From assembly GCF_012927405.1 (NCBI RefSeq), contig NZ_JABBGM010000009.1:86810-150809 (forward strand): a stretch of 64,000 nucleotides of DNA, read 5' to 3'. The translations under genes were made by a program, and so were the position numbers. Under the pieces are notes generated by a model. It was not told where the DNA came from. It did no database searches and was given only the letters and a program-made list of their open reading frames with translations. Source of the stretch: Novosphingobium olei (lineage in GTDB: Bacteria > Pseudomonadota > Alphaproteobacteria > Sphingomonadales > Sphingomonadaceae). Below, piece after piece: positions 19,918 to 28,399 of this stretch; the stretch's first letter is position 1; each line of letters opens with the position of its first letter.

Positions 19918-20519
19918 TGCATCCCAACCCCGCGTTCCGGAACGACGATCGTGCTCTGCACGAGGCGCTGGTGGAGGAGATCGGCTTCGGCATGATCTTC
20001 GCCGCCACGCCCGATGGACCGCGGGTAGCACACACCCCGCTGCTTTCGACCGGGGACGGAGCGGTGCAGTTCCACCTGGCGCGCGGCAATGCTCTGACGC
20101 GCGCGATCGAGAGCGCCACCGCGCTGATCGTGGTCAACGGCCCCGACGGCTATGTCAGCCCGCGCTGGTATGCCGACCCGGCGCAGGTGCCGACGTGGAA
20201 CTACGTCGCGCTTGAACTGGAAGGGCGGGTGCGGCGGATGGAGCGCGAAGGCTTGCGCGCGCTGCTGGAGGCGCTGTCGGCCCGGCACGAGGCGCGGCTT
20301 ACCGATGGCGCGCCGTGGACGATGGACAAGATGCCCGAGGCTGCGCTGTCGCAAATGATGGACGCGATCGTCGGGTTCGAGATGGAAGTGCTGGCCTGGC
20401 GCCCGACGTTCAAGCTTTCGCAGAACAAGGCGCCCGAGGAGCGCGAGCGGGTGGCCGCCGGGCTCGAGGCGGAAGGTTCGCCCGCCATCGCGCAGCTGAT
20501 GCGGCGGCTGGTGCCATGA
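19917..20519 (+). CDS. PaiB-type FMN-binding protein
   Basis: 200 residues. The PaiB/FMN-binding split-barrel signature is seen: VSPRWYADPAQVPTWNY near residues 78-94 and KLSQNKAPEER near 167. Members are annotated as negative transcriptional regulators from Bacillus PaiB, but they have no DNA-binding domain and are more likely flavin-binding enzymes. The start overlaps the rluC stop (TGATG) and the stop overlaps the next start (ATGA). Confidence 0.85.
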   Translation: MHPNPAFRNDDRALHEALVEEIGFGMIFAATPDGPRVAHTPLLSTGDGAVQFHLARGNALTRAIESATALIVVNGPDGYVSPRWYADPAQVPTWNYVALELEGRVRRMEREGLRALLEALSARHEARLTDGAPWTMDKMPEAALSQMMDAIVGFEMEVLAWRPTFKLSQNKAPEERERVAAGLEAEGSPAIAQLMRRLVP

Positions 20520-21178
20520 GCCTGCGGCTGGCGATCTTCGATTGCGACGGCACGCTCGTCGACAGCCAGGCCGATATCTGCGCGTCGATGGATGCCGCTT
20601 TCCTGGCGAACGGGCTGGAGCCGCCGGCGCGGCAGGCGACGCGCCGGGTGGTGGGCCTTTCGCTGCACGAGGCGATGCGGCGGCTGCACCCCAATGGCGC
20701 GCACGACGATCACGCCGCGCTGACGCAGGCGTACAAGAATGCGTTCCGTGCCCGGCGCGAGGCGGGATCGCTGGCCGAGCCGCTGTACGAAGGGATCGCC
20801 GCACTGATCGAGGAGCTTGTCGCGGATGGCTGGCTGCTGGGCGTCGCCACGGGCAAGAGCGACCGGGGGCTGGTGCACTGTTTGCAGACGCATGGCCTGA
20901 CCGGCCATTTCCTGACGCTGCAGACCGCCGACCGGCACCCGTCGAAGCCCGATCCGAGCATGATCGAGGCCTGCCTTGCCGATACCGGCGCCGATCGCGC
21001 CCTGACCGCGATGATCGGCGATACTGCCTACGACATGGAGATGGCCGTCAACGCTCGCGTCCGCGCCTTCGGCGTCGACTGGGGCTACCACGAGCCGGAA
21101 GACCTGTTCGAGGCAGGGGCCGAGGCGGTCGCGACATCGATGACGGAGCTGCGCGCGCTGCTGCGGGGGATGGAATGA
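20516..21178 (+). CDS. HAD-superfamily phosphatase (phosphoglycolate phosphatase-like)
   Basis: 220 residues starting at MSLRLAIFDCDGTLVDS, where Asp9 and Asp11 are the nucleophile and acid of motif I. Motif II is VATGKS, motif III the Lys in HPSKPDPSM, and motif IV GDTAYDMEMA. The alpha-helical cap lies between motifs I and II. It may remove phosphoglycolate or a nucleotide by-product; substrate is not evident. It is coupled by ATGA overlaps on both sides. Confidence 0.88.
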   Translation: MSLRLAIFDCDGTLVDSQADICASMDAAFLANGLEPPARQATRRVVGLSLHEAMRRLHPNGAHDDHAALTQAYKNAFRARREAGSLAEPLYEGIAALIEELVADGWLLGVATGKSDRGLVHCLQTHGLTGHFLTLQTADRHPSKPDPSMIEACLADTGADRALTAMIGDTAYDMEMAVNARVRAFGVDWGYHEPEDLFEAGAEAVATSMTELRALLRGME

Positions 21179-21396
21179 GCGGGCGAGATCCGGCCATCGC
21201 GCGCTTTGCCGTGCTGCAGGCGGTGCGTCTGTCAGGCGCGCTGATCGCGCTGGCCGGCGTGCTGGTGTCTTCGGGCAATGTCGCCTGGCTGAAGGCCGTG
21301 CCGCCCGCTGCGGGCTTTCCACTGCTGCTGGTGGGCATGGTCGACTTCTTCTTCGTGCCGCCGCTGCTGGCGCGCCGCTGGAAAAGCAAGGACTGA
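21175..21396 (+). CDS. Small two-helix membrane protein
   Basis: 73 residues between the HAD and ATP12 genes, overlapping both (ATGA, then TGATG). Two hydrophobic helices (about 18-32 and 44-60) are followed by RRWKSKD, so the C-terminus is probably cytosolic. Comparable small proteins sit at this place in other sphingomonads. The coupling with an F1 assembly chaperone suggests, but does not prove, a link to ATP synthase assembly. Confidence 0.7.
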   Translation: MSGRDPAIARFAVLQAVRLSGALIALAGVLVSSGNVAWLKAVPPAAGFPLLLVGMVDFFFVPPLLARRWKSKD

Positions 21397-22091
21397 TGAA
21401 GCGTTTCTACAAGCAAGTCGCCGTCGCCCGGGAAGGCGAAGGCTACCGCGTCACGCTCGATGGGCGCGGCATCCGCACCGTGGCCCGCCAGCCGCAGATC
21501 GTGCCGAGCGCTGCCCTGGCCGGGGCGATGGCCGCCGAATGGGACGGGCAAGGCGAAGAAATCGAGCCGGCGCGCTTCGTGTTCCGCGACATGGCGGATT
21601 ACGCGCTCGATGTCGTGGCGCCGGACCGCGCGCGAGCGATCATGGAATTGCTGCCTTACGGCGAGACCGACACGCTGTGCTATCGCGCCGAACCGGACGA
21701 GCCGCTCGCCGCGCGCCAGCGCGAGGTGTGGGAGCCGCTGCTCGCCGCTGCCGAAGCGCGCCACGGCGTACGCTTCCAGCGCGTGGCCGGCATCATCCAC
21801 AAGCCGCAGGCCGGCGAAACGCTGGCTGCGTTGCAGGCGGTGCTCGAAGGGCTGGACGCCTTCGCGCTGGCTGCCTTGCGCAACACCACCAGCCTTGCCG
21901 CATCGCTGGTGCTCGGGATCGAGGCGATCCTGCCCGATGCCGATCTCGACACGCTGTGGAATGCGGCCAACCTTGAAGAGGATTGGCAGGCCGAGCTGTG
22001 GGGCAAGGACGAGGAAGCCATGGCACGGCGCGACCTACGGCGCGGGGCCTTCATCGCCGCCGCGCGCTTTGCCGGCCTTTCGCGCGGCTGA
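21396..22091 (+). CDS. ATP12-family F1-ATPase assembly chaperone
   Basis: 231 residues. The ATP12 family is shared by alphaproteobacteria and mitochondria and assists assembly of the alpha subunit into F1. RFYKQVAV is the family N-terminus, and the conserved VTLDGRGIRT, LPYGETDTLCYRA and EAILPDADLDTLWNAA blocks are in order. It ends the coupled run that begins at crcB. Confidence 0.9.
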   Translation: MKRFYKQVAVAREGEGYRVTLDGRGIRTVARQPQIVPSAALAGAMAAEWDGQGEEIEPARFVFRDMADYALDVVAPDRARAIMELLPYGETDTLCYRAEPDEPLAARQREVWEPLLAAAEARHGVRFQRVAGIIHKPQAGETLAALQAVLEGLDAFALAALRNTTSLAASLVLGIEAILPDADLDTLWNAANLEEDWQAELWGKDEEAMARRDLRRGAFIAAARFAGLSRG

Positions 22092-22153
22092 GGCGGGAAC
22101 CGCCGGGTAACCCCAAGCGCTTTTTCGACAGACCAGCTGAAGGAGCAGGAGCC

Positions 22154-22450
22154 ATGCCGCGTGGAGACAAGGACGCCTATACCGGCAAGCAGAAGCGCCA
22201 GGCCGAACATATCGAGGAAGGCTACGAAGATCGGGGCGTGAGCAAGGACGAGGCCGAGCGTCGCGCTTGGGCCACCGTCAACAAGCAGGACGGTGGCGGC
22301 AAGAAGTCCGGTTCGGGCCGAGGGCGCAAGAGCGACCACAGCCCGTCGAAGCGCGGCGGCGAAAAGGCCGGCTCCTCGCAAAGCCATGCCAAGCGATCGG
22401 CCGCAGCGAAGAAGGGCTGGGAAACCCGCCGGCGCAAGGCTGCGCGTTAG
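22154..22450 (+). CDS. Small basic hydrophilic protein of the 'plasmid stabilisation' annotation group
   Basis: 98 residues with a good ribosome binding site (AAGGAGCAGGAG). The first half (MPRGDKDAYTGKQKRQAEHI through the EEGY motif) is a conserved short helical unit found in many alphaproteobacteria, often labelled plasmid stabilisation without experiment. The second half is Lys/Ser/Gly-rich and ends in a histone-H1-like AAAKKGWETRRRKAAR, suggesting nucleic acid binding. Its stop overlaps the convergent gene by four bases. Confidence 0.7.
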   Translation: MPRGDKDAYTGKQKRQAEHIEEGYEDRGVSKDEAERRAWATVNKQDGGGKKSGSGRGRKSDHSPSKRGGEKAGSSQSHAKRSAAAKKGWETRRRKAAR

Positions 22451-23367
22451 TTGTCCTCGGCGTACCGCTCGCGCCAGCGGGCGCGGATCGTATCCGAGCT
22501 TTCCCGGCTGTCGTCATGGCTCCAGCCGGGCTCGCGCACGAGGTAGGACAGCTTGTGCCGGAACGGCGCGGTGAGGAAATCGCGTAGCATCGCGGTCCAC
22601 TCGTGGAAGGCGGCATGCAGCAGGTGGAAGCTGCCCAACTGGCGCACGATGCCATAGCGGATGCGGCCTAGGCCCGGCACTTCGCCTTCGTCGCGCTGTG
22701 GCTGATACGTGCCGAACAGCCGATCCCACACGATCAGCACGCCGGCATAGTTGCGATCGAGATAGAGCGGATTGGTCGCGTGGTGCACCCGGTGGTGAGA
22801 CGGTGTGTTGAACACCGCTTCGAACCAGCGCGGCATCCGACCGACCGCTTCGGTGTGAATCCAGAACTGATAGATCAGGTTCACCCCGCCGACGGTGACA
22901 ATCATCGCCGGTGGAAAGCCGAGCAGCGCCGGCCAGATGCGGAACACGAACGACAAGGCGATGAACCCGGTCCAGGTCTGCCGCAGCGCGGTCGACAGAT
23001 TGTAGTGCTGGCTGGAATGGTGATTGACGTGGCTCGCCCAGAACCAGCGCACGCGGTGGCCGGTGCGATGTGCCCAGTAGTAATTGAAATCGTCGAGCAG
23101 GAAGCAGGCGATCCAGGCCCACCATGCCCACGGCACGGTGGCGATGCGGTGCGCATAAAGCCAGGTCGCCGCCGCATAGACGACCGCGGCGGTCAGGGCC
23201 CCGGCAATCGTGCTGCCCAGCCCGAGCGCCAGGCTGGTGAGCGTATCAGCGGGTTCGTAGGCATCGGGGCGGCGGCGCTGCGCCCAGAGCATTTCGAGCA
23301 CGATGGCGAGGATGAAGAACGGGATCGCGAAGACGACGACCTCGATCGGGTGGTCGAGCGGCTTCAT
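22447..23367 (-). CDS. Fatty acid hydroxylase / sterol desaturase family protein
   Basis: 306 residues with several transmembrane helices. All eight di-iron histidine positions are present: H100-x3-H104 (HRTGH), H113-x2-HH (HVNHH), H171, and HHRVHH at 191-196. These membrane enzymes hydroxylate lipids; in a sphingolipid-making bacterium the substrate could be a fatty acyl, carotenoid or hopanoid chain, which sequence alone does not settle. The start overlaps the stop of the preceding gene (ATGA). Confidence 0.88.
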   Translation of the reverse strand: MKPLDHPIEVVVFAIPFFILAIVLEMLWAQRRRPDAYEPADTLTSLALGLGSTIAGALTAAVVYAAATWLYAHRIATVPWAWWAWIACFLLDDFNYYWAHRTGHRVRWFWASHVNHHSSQHYNLSTALRQTWTGFIALSFVFRIWPALLGFPPAMIVTVGGVNLIYQFWIHTEAVGRMPRWFEAVFNTPSHHRVHHATNPLYLDRNYAGVLIVWDRLFGTYQPQRDEGEVPGLGRIRYGIVRQLGSFHLLHAAFHEWTAMLRDFLTAPFRHKLSYLVREPGWSHDDSRESSDTIRARWRERYAEDN

Positions 23368-23789
23368 GCCGAGGCTCCAAGGCGGCGCAGGCTTGCGGCC
23401 CAGGCCTGCGCCTGCGGGCCGAGATCGAGCGTGACCGCGCCGAACCGCCGTTCGCGCGTGGCGATGGTGAGGAACTGCCGATCGAGCCGGATGCCCTGAT
23501 AATCCGCGATCAGCCGTGCGGCGAAATGGCTGCCGTGGCGGCGCAGCAGCAGGACGCGTCCGTCGGCACCGCGTACCAGAGCGCCGATCCGCGCGCGATC
23601 GAGCGCGACCTCGACCGGACCGAATCCGCAGATCGCCTCTTCGGCGAGCTCGCGGGCATGGTCCTCGTCGCGCAGGCGCACGTCGCCGCCAAGCTTCATC
23701 GCCCGCGCGATCCACCAGATGGCCAGGATCGCGGCGAGCGAAAGCACGCCCTGCACCGCAAGCCCCAGCAGATTGATGCCCCCCGACAT
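23364..23789 (-). CDS. Hypothetical protein with one N-terminal membrane helix
   Basis: 141 residues. A hydrophobic helix at about 9-29 is followed by a soluble domain with a run of short beta strands (VALDRARIGALVRGADGRVLLLRRHG). The protein is coupled by ATGA to the downstream lipid-hydroxylase-like gene, so it may be an accessory or simply co-expressed. No family was recognised. Confidence 0.6.
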   Translation of the reverse strand: MSGGINLLGLAVQGVLSLAAILAIWWIARAMKLGGDVRLRDEDHARELAEEAICGFGPVEVALDRARIGALVRGADGRVLLLRRHGSHFAARLIADYQGIRLDRQFLTIATRERRFGAVTLDLGPQAQAWAASLRRLGASA

Positions 23790-23809
23790 CGCCCCCGGCT
23801 TTCTTAAGC

Positions 23810-24241
23810 TCAGCCGTTGGCGGCGAGCATGTCGACTTGCGCGCGGATCGGGCCGATGTCGTAGCCCGCGCCAGCCGCGCTGGCGGCGATCTGATCAGGC
23901 GCCATGCCGCGCTTGGCCTGGGTCAACGCCCACAGCAGCGTCGAGCGCGTGCCGGAGCGGCAATAGGCAAGCACGGGCGCATCCCCGGCGCTGGCGAGCG
24001 CGGCATCGAGCGCTTCGACCTGCGGCAGCGAGAAGCCGGCATGGCTGACCGGAATGGCAACGTAGGCGATGCCGGCAGCCTTGGCCGCGGCTTCGATTTC
24101 GGCGCCCGGGGTCTGGTCGTCGGATTCGCCTTCGGGCCGGTTGTTGACGATCAGGGCGATGCCGAGCGCCTTGGCCTGTGCCACGTCGTCCACGGTGATC
24201 TGCGGGCTGGCGTACGTCTTGTCGTCGATCTTGCGGAACAT
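23810..24241 (-). CDS. DUF442/TIGR01244 phosphatase-like sulfur transferase
   Basis: 143 residues. The family is known from the Blh-like N-terminal domain and from stand-alone proteins of the same fold as dual-specificity phosphatases. The active-site loop CRSGTRS spans residues 94-100 (Cys94, Arg99), the C-x5-R pattern of phosphatases and rhodaneses. VNNRPEGESDDQ near 33-44 is the second conserved block. Role unproven; sulfide detoxification is suggested for relatives. Confidence 0.85.
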   Translation of the reverse strand: MFRKIDDKTYASPQITVDDVAQAKALGIALIVNNRPEGESDDQTPGAEIEAAAKAAGIAYVAIPVSHAGFSLPQVEALDAALASAGDAPVLAYCRSGTRSTLLWALTQAKRGMAPDQIAASAAGAGYDIGPIRAQVDMLAANG

Positions 24242-24246
24242 GATTC

Positions 24247-25083
24247 TTATCCTCTTGCCGCCGCGTCCGCGAGCCGGCGCTTTTCGCGCCGGTTGCGGCC
24301 GACGATGTTGAGCAGCTCGACGAATACCGAGAAGCCCATCGCCGCGTAGATGTATCCCTTGGGAATGTGGAGTCCGAACCCGTCTGCCAGCAGCACGAGC
24401 CCGATCATCACCAGGAACGAGAGCGCCAGCATGACGAGGCTGGGGTTCTTTTCGATGAACTTCGCCAGCGGATCGGCCGCGATCATCATCAGCGATACGG
24501 TGGTGACGACCGCGGCGATCATGATCGGGATCTCGTCGGTCATGCCGACGGCGGTGAGGATCGAATCGATCGAGAAGACCAGATCGAGCGCGATGATCTG
24601 CGCAATGGTCGAGCCGAAGTTGGCAACGACCGCCTGTCCTGCGCTGCCCCCATGTCCCGCTCCGCCGTGCCCCTTGTGGTCGAGCAACTCGCCGCTCGGC
24701 TCGGGATCGATGTTGTGGTGAATTTCCTTGGTCGCCTTCCACAGCAGGAACAGGCCGCCTGCGATCAGGATCAGGTCGCGACCCGAAAACGCCGTTTCGA
24801 ACGTCGGTTCGCCATGCGCGCCGGGCTTGCCGGCGATGCCGAGGTCGATCAGCGGTGCCTGCAGGGTGACGATCCAGCCGATCAGCGTGAGCAGGCCCAG
24901 CCGCAGGCCAAGCGCGAGCAGGAGGCCGATGCGCCGCGCCTTCTGCTGCTGTTCGGGCGGCAGCTTGTTCGACAGGATGGCGATGAACACCAGGTTGTCG
25001 ATGCCCAGCACGATCTCGAGCAGGACGAGCGTGACGAAGGCGGCCCACGCAGCGGGATCGGCCAGGAGTGCGAGAATATCCAT
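24247..25083 (-). CDS. TerC-family integral membrane protein
   Basis: 278 residues, seven predicted helices. EIVLGIDNLVFIAILSNKLP near residues 23-42 is the TerC signature, mirrored in the second half by DLVFSIDSILTAVGMTDEIP. The acidic residues in these helices bind metal, and relatives act in manganese export or in metallation of secreted proteins. A His/Gly-rich loop (HKGHGGAGHGG, about 135) may sense or bind metal. It is monocistronic and divergent from the cold-shock gene. Confidence 0.9.
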   Translation of the reverse strand: MDILALLADPAAWAAFVTLVLLEIVLGIDNLVFIAILSNKLPPEQQQKARRIGLLLALGLRLGLLTLIGWIVTLQAPLIDLGIAGKPGAHGEPTFETAFSGRDLILIAGGLFLLWKATKEIHHNIDPEPSGELLDHKGHGGAGHGGSAGQAVVANFGSTIAQIIALDLVFSIDSILTAVGMTDEIPIMIAAVVTTVSLMMIAADPLAKFIEKNPSLVMLALSFLVMIGLVLLADGFGLHIPKGYIYAAMGFSVFVELLNIVGRNRREKRRLADAAARG

Positions 25084-25187
25084 GGCTTGGGCTTGTGCCC
25101 AATGCAGCCCGCGTCGGCAAGGCGGAGCTGCGTTGTTGCAAATGTCAAAGTATTTCGCGCCGTTTTCGGCGAAAACGGTGGATTCCG

Positions 25188-25217
25188 TTCGCGCTGGGCG
25201 TTTTTGTAGGCTATAGT
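25188..25217 (+). promoter_or_regulatory. Candidate promoter of the cold-shock gene
   Basis: TATAGT at 25212-25217 is preceded after 18 bases by TTCGCG at 25188-25193. Transcription from here would give a leader of about 115 bases, long for this genome but usual for cold-shock messages. The leader can fold (GCCGG paired with CCGGC around 25237-25253). Confidence 0.4.
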
Positions 25218-25336
25218 GGAAAGTGCAATGGAGTGGGCCGGCTGAAATCCGGCGCGAATCCCTTGTCGTGCCGCCGGCATTCGAGTCCGGCCAGCGGTGC
25301 CGGGAAAGCAGGGCGAACGAAGGTTTATTGGTTTTT

Positions 25337-26110
25337 ATGGGTTTTGACAGAGGGCGGCGGGGTCGCGGACGCGACAAGCGCGACGGTTTCGGCGACGAAG
25401 GTTTTGATCCCTACGGCGGTGGCGGCGGTTTCGGCGGCGGTGGTTATGACCGCGGCGGTTTCGGCGGCGGCGGCGGCCGTGGTGGCTTCGGCGGCGGTGA
25501 CCGTGGTGGCTTCGGTGGCGGCGATCGCGGCGGCTTCGGCGGCGGCGGTGGCGGCGGCTTCGGTGGCCCGCGCGGCGGCGGCGGCGGTGGCTTCGGCGGT
25601 CCGCGCGGCGGCGGCATGCCCGCCCAGGTGGTCGGCACCGGCAAGGGTGTCGTAAAGTTCTTCAACGGCCAGAAGGGCTTCGGCTTCATCCAGCGTGAAG
25701 ACGGCGGCGAAGATGTGTTCGTGCACATCAGCGCGGTCGAGCGCGCGGGCCTTGAAGGTCTGGCCGAAGGGCAGCAGCTCGAATTCAACCTCGTCGATCG
25801 CGGCGGGAAGATTTCGGCCGCCGACCTTCAGGTCGTGGGCGACGTGATCCCGGTGGCGGCCAAGCCGGCTGCCCCGCAGCGCCAGCTGACGGGCGAGAAG
25901 GCCACCGGCACGGTCAAGTTCTTCAACGCGATGAAGGGCTTTGGCTTCATCACGCGTGACGACGGCCAGCCGGACGCATTCGTGCATATCAGCGCGGTTG
26001 AGCGTTCGGGCCTGCGCGAGCTGAACGAGGGCGACAAGCTCGAGTTCGATCTCGAGGTCGATCGACGAGGCAAGCACTCGGCGGTCAACCTGGTGCCGGT
26101 CCAGGGTTGA
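25337..26110 (+). CDS. Double cold-shock-domain protein with glycine-rich RGG-like N-terminus
   Basis: 257 residues. Residues 1-93 are almost only Gly, Arg, Phe and Asp, with repeats such as DRGGFGGG and GGPRGG. Two cold-shock domains follow: about 101-168 (RNP1 KGFGFI at 113, RNP2 VFVHI at 127) and about 188-257 (KGFGFI at 200, AFVHI at 214). Two-domain cold-shock proteins are common in alphaproteobacteria; the long RGG-like leader is not. The protein should bind single-stranded nucleic acid and may condense with RNA. A strong terminator follows. Confidence 0.9.
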   Translation: MGFDRGRRGRGRDKRDGFGDEGFDPYGGGGGFGGGGYDRGGFGGGGGRGGFGGGDRGGFGGGDRGGFGGGGGGGFGGPRGGGGGGFGGPRGGGMPAQVVGTGKGVVKFFNGQKGFGFIQREDGGEDVFVHISAVERAGLEGLAEGQQLEFNLVDRGGKISAADLQVVGDVIPVAAKPAAPQRQLTGEKATGTVKFFNAMKGFGFITRDDGQPDAFVHISAVERSGLRELNEGDKLEFDLEVDRRGKHSAVNLVPVQG

Positions 26111-26173
26111 TCCCGATCGCATCGCCCCTTGGTCGGTTTGACCGGGGGCCTGCAAAAGCCTAAACGTGCCCAG

Positions 26174-26205
26174 ATGGCGGCCCTTCCGGGGCCGCCATTT
26201 GTCGT
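26174..26205 (+). terminator. Terminator of the cold-shock gene
   Basis: ATGGCGGCCC pairs perfectly with GGGCCGCCAT around a five-base loop, and the stem is followed by TTGTCGTTT. It lies 64 bases after the stop codon. Confidence 0.75.
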
Positions 26206-26277
26206 TTGCGATTCCCACCTTCCATCTGCGGCCCGCCCAGAGCGCGGAGCCGATTCGTGAATGAACAGGAGATGCCG

Positions 26278-27471
26278 ATGTCGATCACCCCGCTGATGCC
26301 CGTCTACCCCCGGTGCGGCGTGCGTCCGGTGCGAGGCGAACATTGCCACCTGATTTCCGAGGACGGCACCCGCTATCTCGACTTCGCCAGCGGCATCGCG
26401 GTGAACCTGCTCGGCCATTCGAACGAGCACCTGATCGGCGCCATCCAGCGCCAGGCCGCTACGCTGATGCATGTCTCCAACCTCTATGGCAGCCCGCAGG
26501 GGGAACACCTTGCGCAGCGGCTGGTCGACCTGACGTTTGCCGACACGGTGTTCTTCACCAACTCGGGCGCAGAGGCGGTGGAATGCGCGATCAAGACGGC
26601 GCGCGCCTATCACCAGCACGTCGGCAACACCGACAAGTACGAACTGATCACCTTCAAGAACGCCTTCCATGGCCGCACGCTGGCAACGATCAGCGCGTCG
26701 AACCAGGAAAAGATGCACCACGGCTTCCTGCCGCTGCTCGAAGGGTTCAAGTACGTCGATTTCGACGATCTCGAAGGCGCCAAGGCAGCGATTGGCCCCA
26801 ACACGGCCGGGTTCCTGGTCGAACCGATCCAGGGCGAAGGCGGCATCCGCGATGCGTCCGAGGAATTCCTCAAGGGCCTGCGCGCCTTGTGCGACGAGCA
26901 TGATCTCGTGCTGATCTTCGACGAGGTGCAGTGCGGCGTCGCGCGCACCGGCACGCTTTACGCCTATGAACAGTACGGCGTGACGCCGGACGTGATGGCG
27001 ACGGCCAAGGGCATCGGCGGCGGCTTCCCCGTCGGCGCGTGCCTCGCCACCGAAAAGGCGGCGCGCGGCATGGTGATCGGCACGCACGGCAGCACCTATG
27101 GCGGCAACCCGCTGGCGATGGCGGCCGGCGAAGCGGTGCTCGACGTGGTGGCCAACCCGGAATTCCTGGCGCAGGTCAACGCCACGGGCGAGCGCCTGCG
27201 CGGCCGGCTCGAACAGTTCATCGGCAACTACCCCGACATGTTCGAGCTCGTGCGCGGGCGCGGGCTGATGCTCGGTGTGAAGATGAAGATCGAACCGCGT
27301 CCGTTCGTGGCGCACATGCGCGACAATCACCAGCTGCTGACCGTGGCGGCGGGCGACATGACCGTACGCATCCTGCCTCCGCTGGTGATCGGCGATGCCG
27401 AGATCGACGAGTTCATGGACAAGCTTTCGGCCGCCGCCGCCAGCTACAGCGTCGAAAGCCCTGCGACATGA
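26278..27471 (+). CDS. argD: Acetylornithine aminotransferase
   Basis: 397 residues. A PLP enzyme of arginine synthesis that makes N-acetylornithine from the semialdehyde. FFTNSGAEAVECA binds the cofactor phosphate, IFDEVQCGV holds the pyridine-nitrogen Asp, and Lys244 in ATAKGIGGG is the Schiff-base lysine. The ATG at 26278 is chosen because AGGAG sits eight bases before it; the ATG six bases earlier is too close. The stop overlaps argF (ATGA). Confidence 0.95.
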   Translation: MSITPLMPVYPRCGVRPVRGEHCHLISEDGTRYLDFASGIAVNLLGHSNEHLIGAIQRQAATLMHVSNLYGSPQGEHLAQRLVDLTFADTVFFTNSGAEAVECAIKTARAYHQHVGNTDKYELITFKNAFHGRTLATISASNQEKMHHGFLPLLEGFKYVDFDDLEGAKAAIGPNTAGFLVEPIQGEGGIRDASEEFLKGLRALCDEHDLVLIFDEVQCGVARTGTLYAYEQYGVTPDVMATAKGIGGGFPVGACLATEKAARGMVIGTHGSTYGGNPLAMAAGEAVLDVVANPEFLAQVNATGERLRGRLEQFIGNYPDMFELVRGRGLMLGVKMKIEPRPFVAHMRDNHQLLTVAAGDMTVRILPPLVIGDAEIDEFMDKLSAAAASYSVESPAT

Positions 27472-28397
27472 GCAAGCGCGACTTCCTCAACCTCGCCGAT
27501 GCGGGCGGGGACGGCGTTGCCGCGATCCTGGCGGACGCGATCGACCGCAAGCGCGCGCGTGTCGGCCAGCCGAAGGGCCGGGTCGACGCCGACGCGCCGC
27601 TTGCCGACCATGTGCTGGCGATGGTGTTCGAGAAGAATTCGACCCGCACGCGCGTGTCGTTCGACATCGCCATCCGGCAGTTGGGTGGCAGCGCGGTCAT
27701 TCTCGATTCGGGGACGACCCAGCTCGGCCGTGGCGAAACCATCGCCGACACGGCGCGCGTGCTGAGTCGCATGGCCGACGCGATCATGCTGCGCACCGAC
27801 GATCATGCCAAGGTCGAAGAGCTGGCGCATTATGCCAGCGTCCCCGTCATCAACGGCCTGACCGACCTGTCGCACCCCTGCCAGATCGCGGCGGACCTGC
27901 TGACCGTGATCGAGCGCGGCAAGGCGCTGCCCGGCCTTGAGGTCGCGTGGCTTGGCGATGGCAATAACGTGCTCAACTCGATCGTCGAGGCGGCGGGGCT
28001 GATGAAGTTCAACGTCCGCATCGGCGTGCCCGAAGGGTATGAGCCGGACGGCGGCTTCATGGCGTTGGCCGAAGCCGGGGGCGCGCGGATCAGCGTGCAC
28101 CGCGATGCCGCCGAAGCGGTACGCGGGGCCGATGTGGTGGTGACCGACACCTGGATCTCGATGGGCCAGGCCCATGCCGAGGCGAAGCTGGCGGCCATGG
28201 CGCCCTACCAGGTCGATGAGCGCCTGATGGCGCAGGCGCGACCGGATGCCGTGTTCCTGCACTGCCTGCCGGCGCACCGGAACGAGGAAGTGACCGACGC
28301 CGTTATCGATGGACCGCATTCGGCCGTCTGGGACGAAGCGGAAAATCGGATTCACGCGCAGAAGTCGATCCTGCGCTGGGTGTTTGGACAGATCTGA
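27468..28397 (+). CDS. argF: Ornithine carbamoyltransferase
   Basis: 309 residues. It joins carbamoyl phosphate and ornithine to citrulline. S58-T-R-T-R62 is the carbamoyl-phosphate loop, SHPCQ near 145 the second, DTWISMG the ornithine loop, and H265-C-L-P the catalytic Cys motif. It is coupled to argD and lies two bases before hslO, the argD-argF-hslO order typical of alphaproteobacteria. Confidence 0.96.
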   Translation: MSKRDFLNLADAGGDGVAAILADAIDRKRARVGQPKGRVDADAPLADHVLAMVFEKNSTRTRVSFDIAIRQLGGSAVILDSGTTQLGRGETIADTARVLSRMADAIMLRTDDHAKVEELAHYASVPVINGLTDLSHPCQIAADLLTVIERGKALPGLEVAWLGDGNNVLNSIVEAAGLMKFNVRIGVPEGYEPDGGFMALAEAGGARISVHRDAAEAVRGADVVVTDTWISMGQAHAEAKLAAMAPYQVDERLMAQARPDAVFLHCLPAHRNEEVTDAVIDGPHSAVWDEAENRIHAQKSILRWVFGQI

Positions 28398-28399
28398 CG

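Noticed and set aside
22154..22450. Toxin-antitoxin or plasmid stabilisation module
   Set aside because: The gene has no partner and a widespread chromosomal distribution pattern; only the inherited annotation name points that way.
25270..25290. T-loop-like TTCGAGTCC, considered as a tRNA end
   Set aside because: The flanking bases do not form a T stem and no acceptor, D or anticodon arm can be drawn.
25228..25310. Cobalamin-riboswitch-like GCCGGCTGAAATCCGGC sequence in the cold-shock leader
   Set aside because: The short hairpin resembles part of the B12 box, but the conserved CCCGCAACTG core and the surrounding helices are missing, and the downstream gene has no B12 link.
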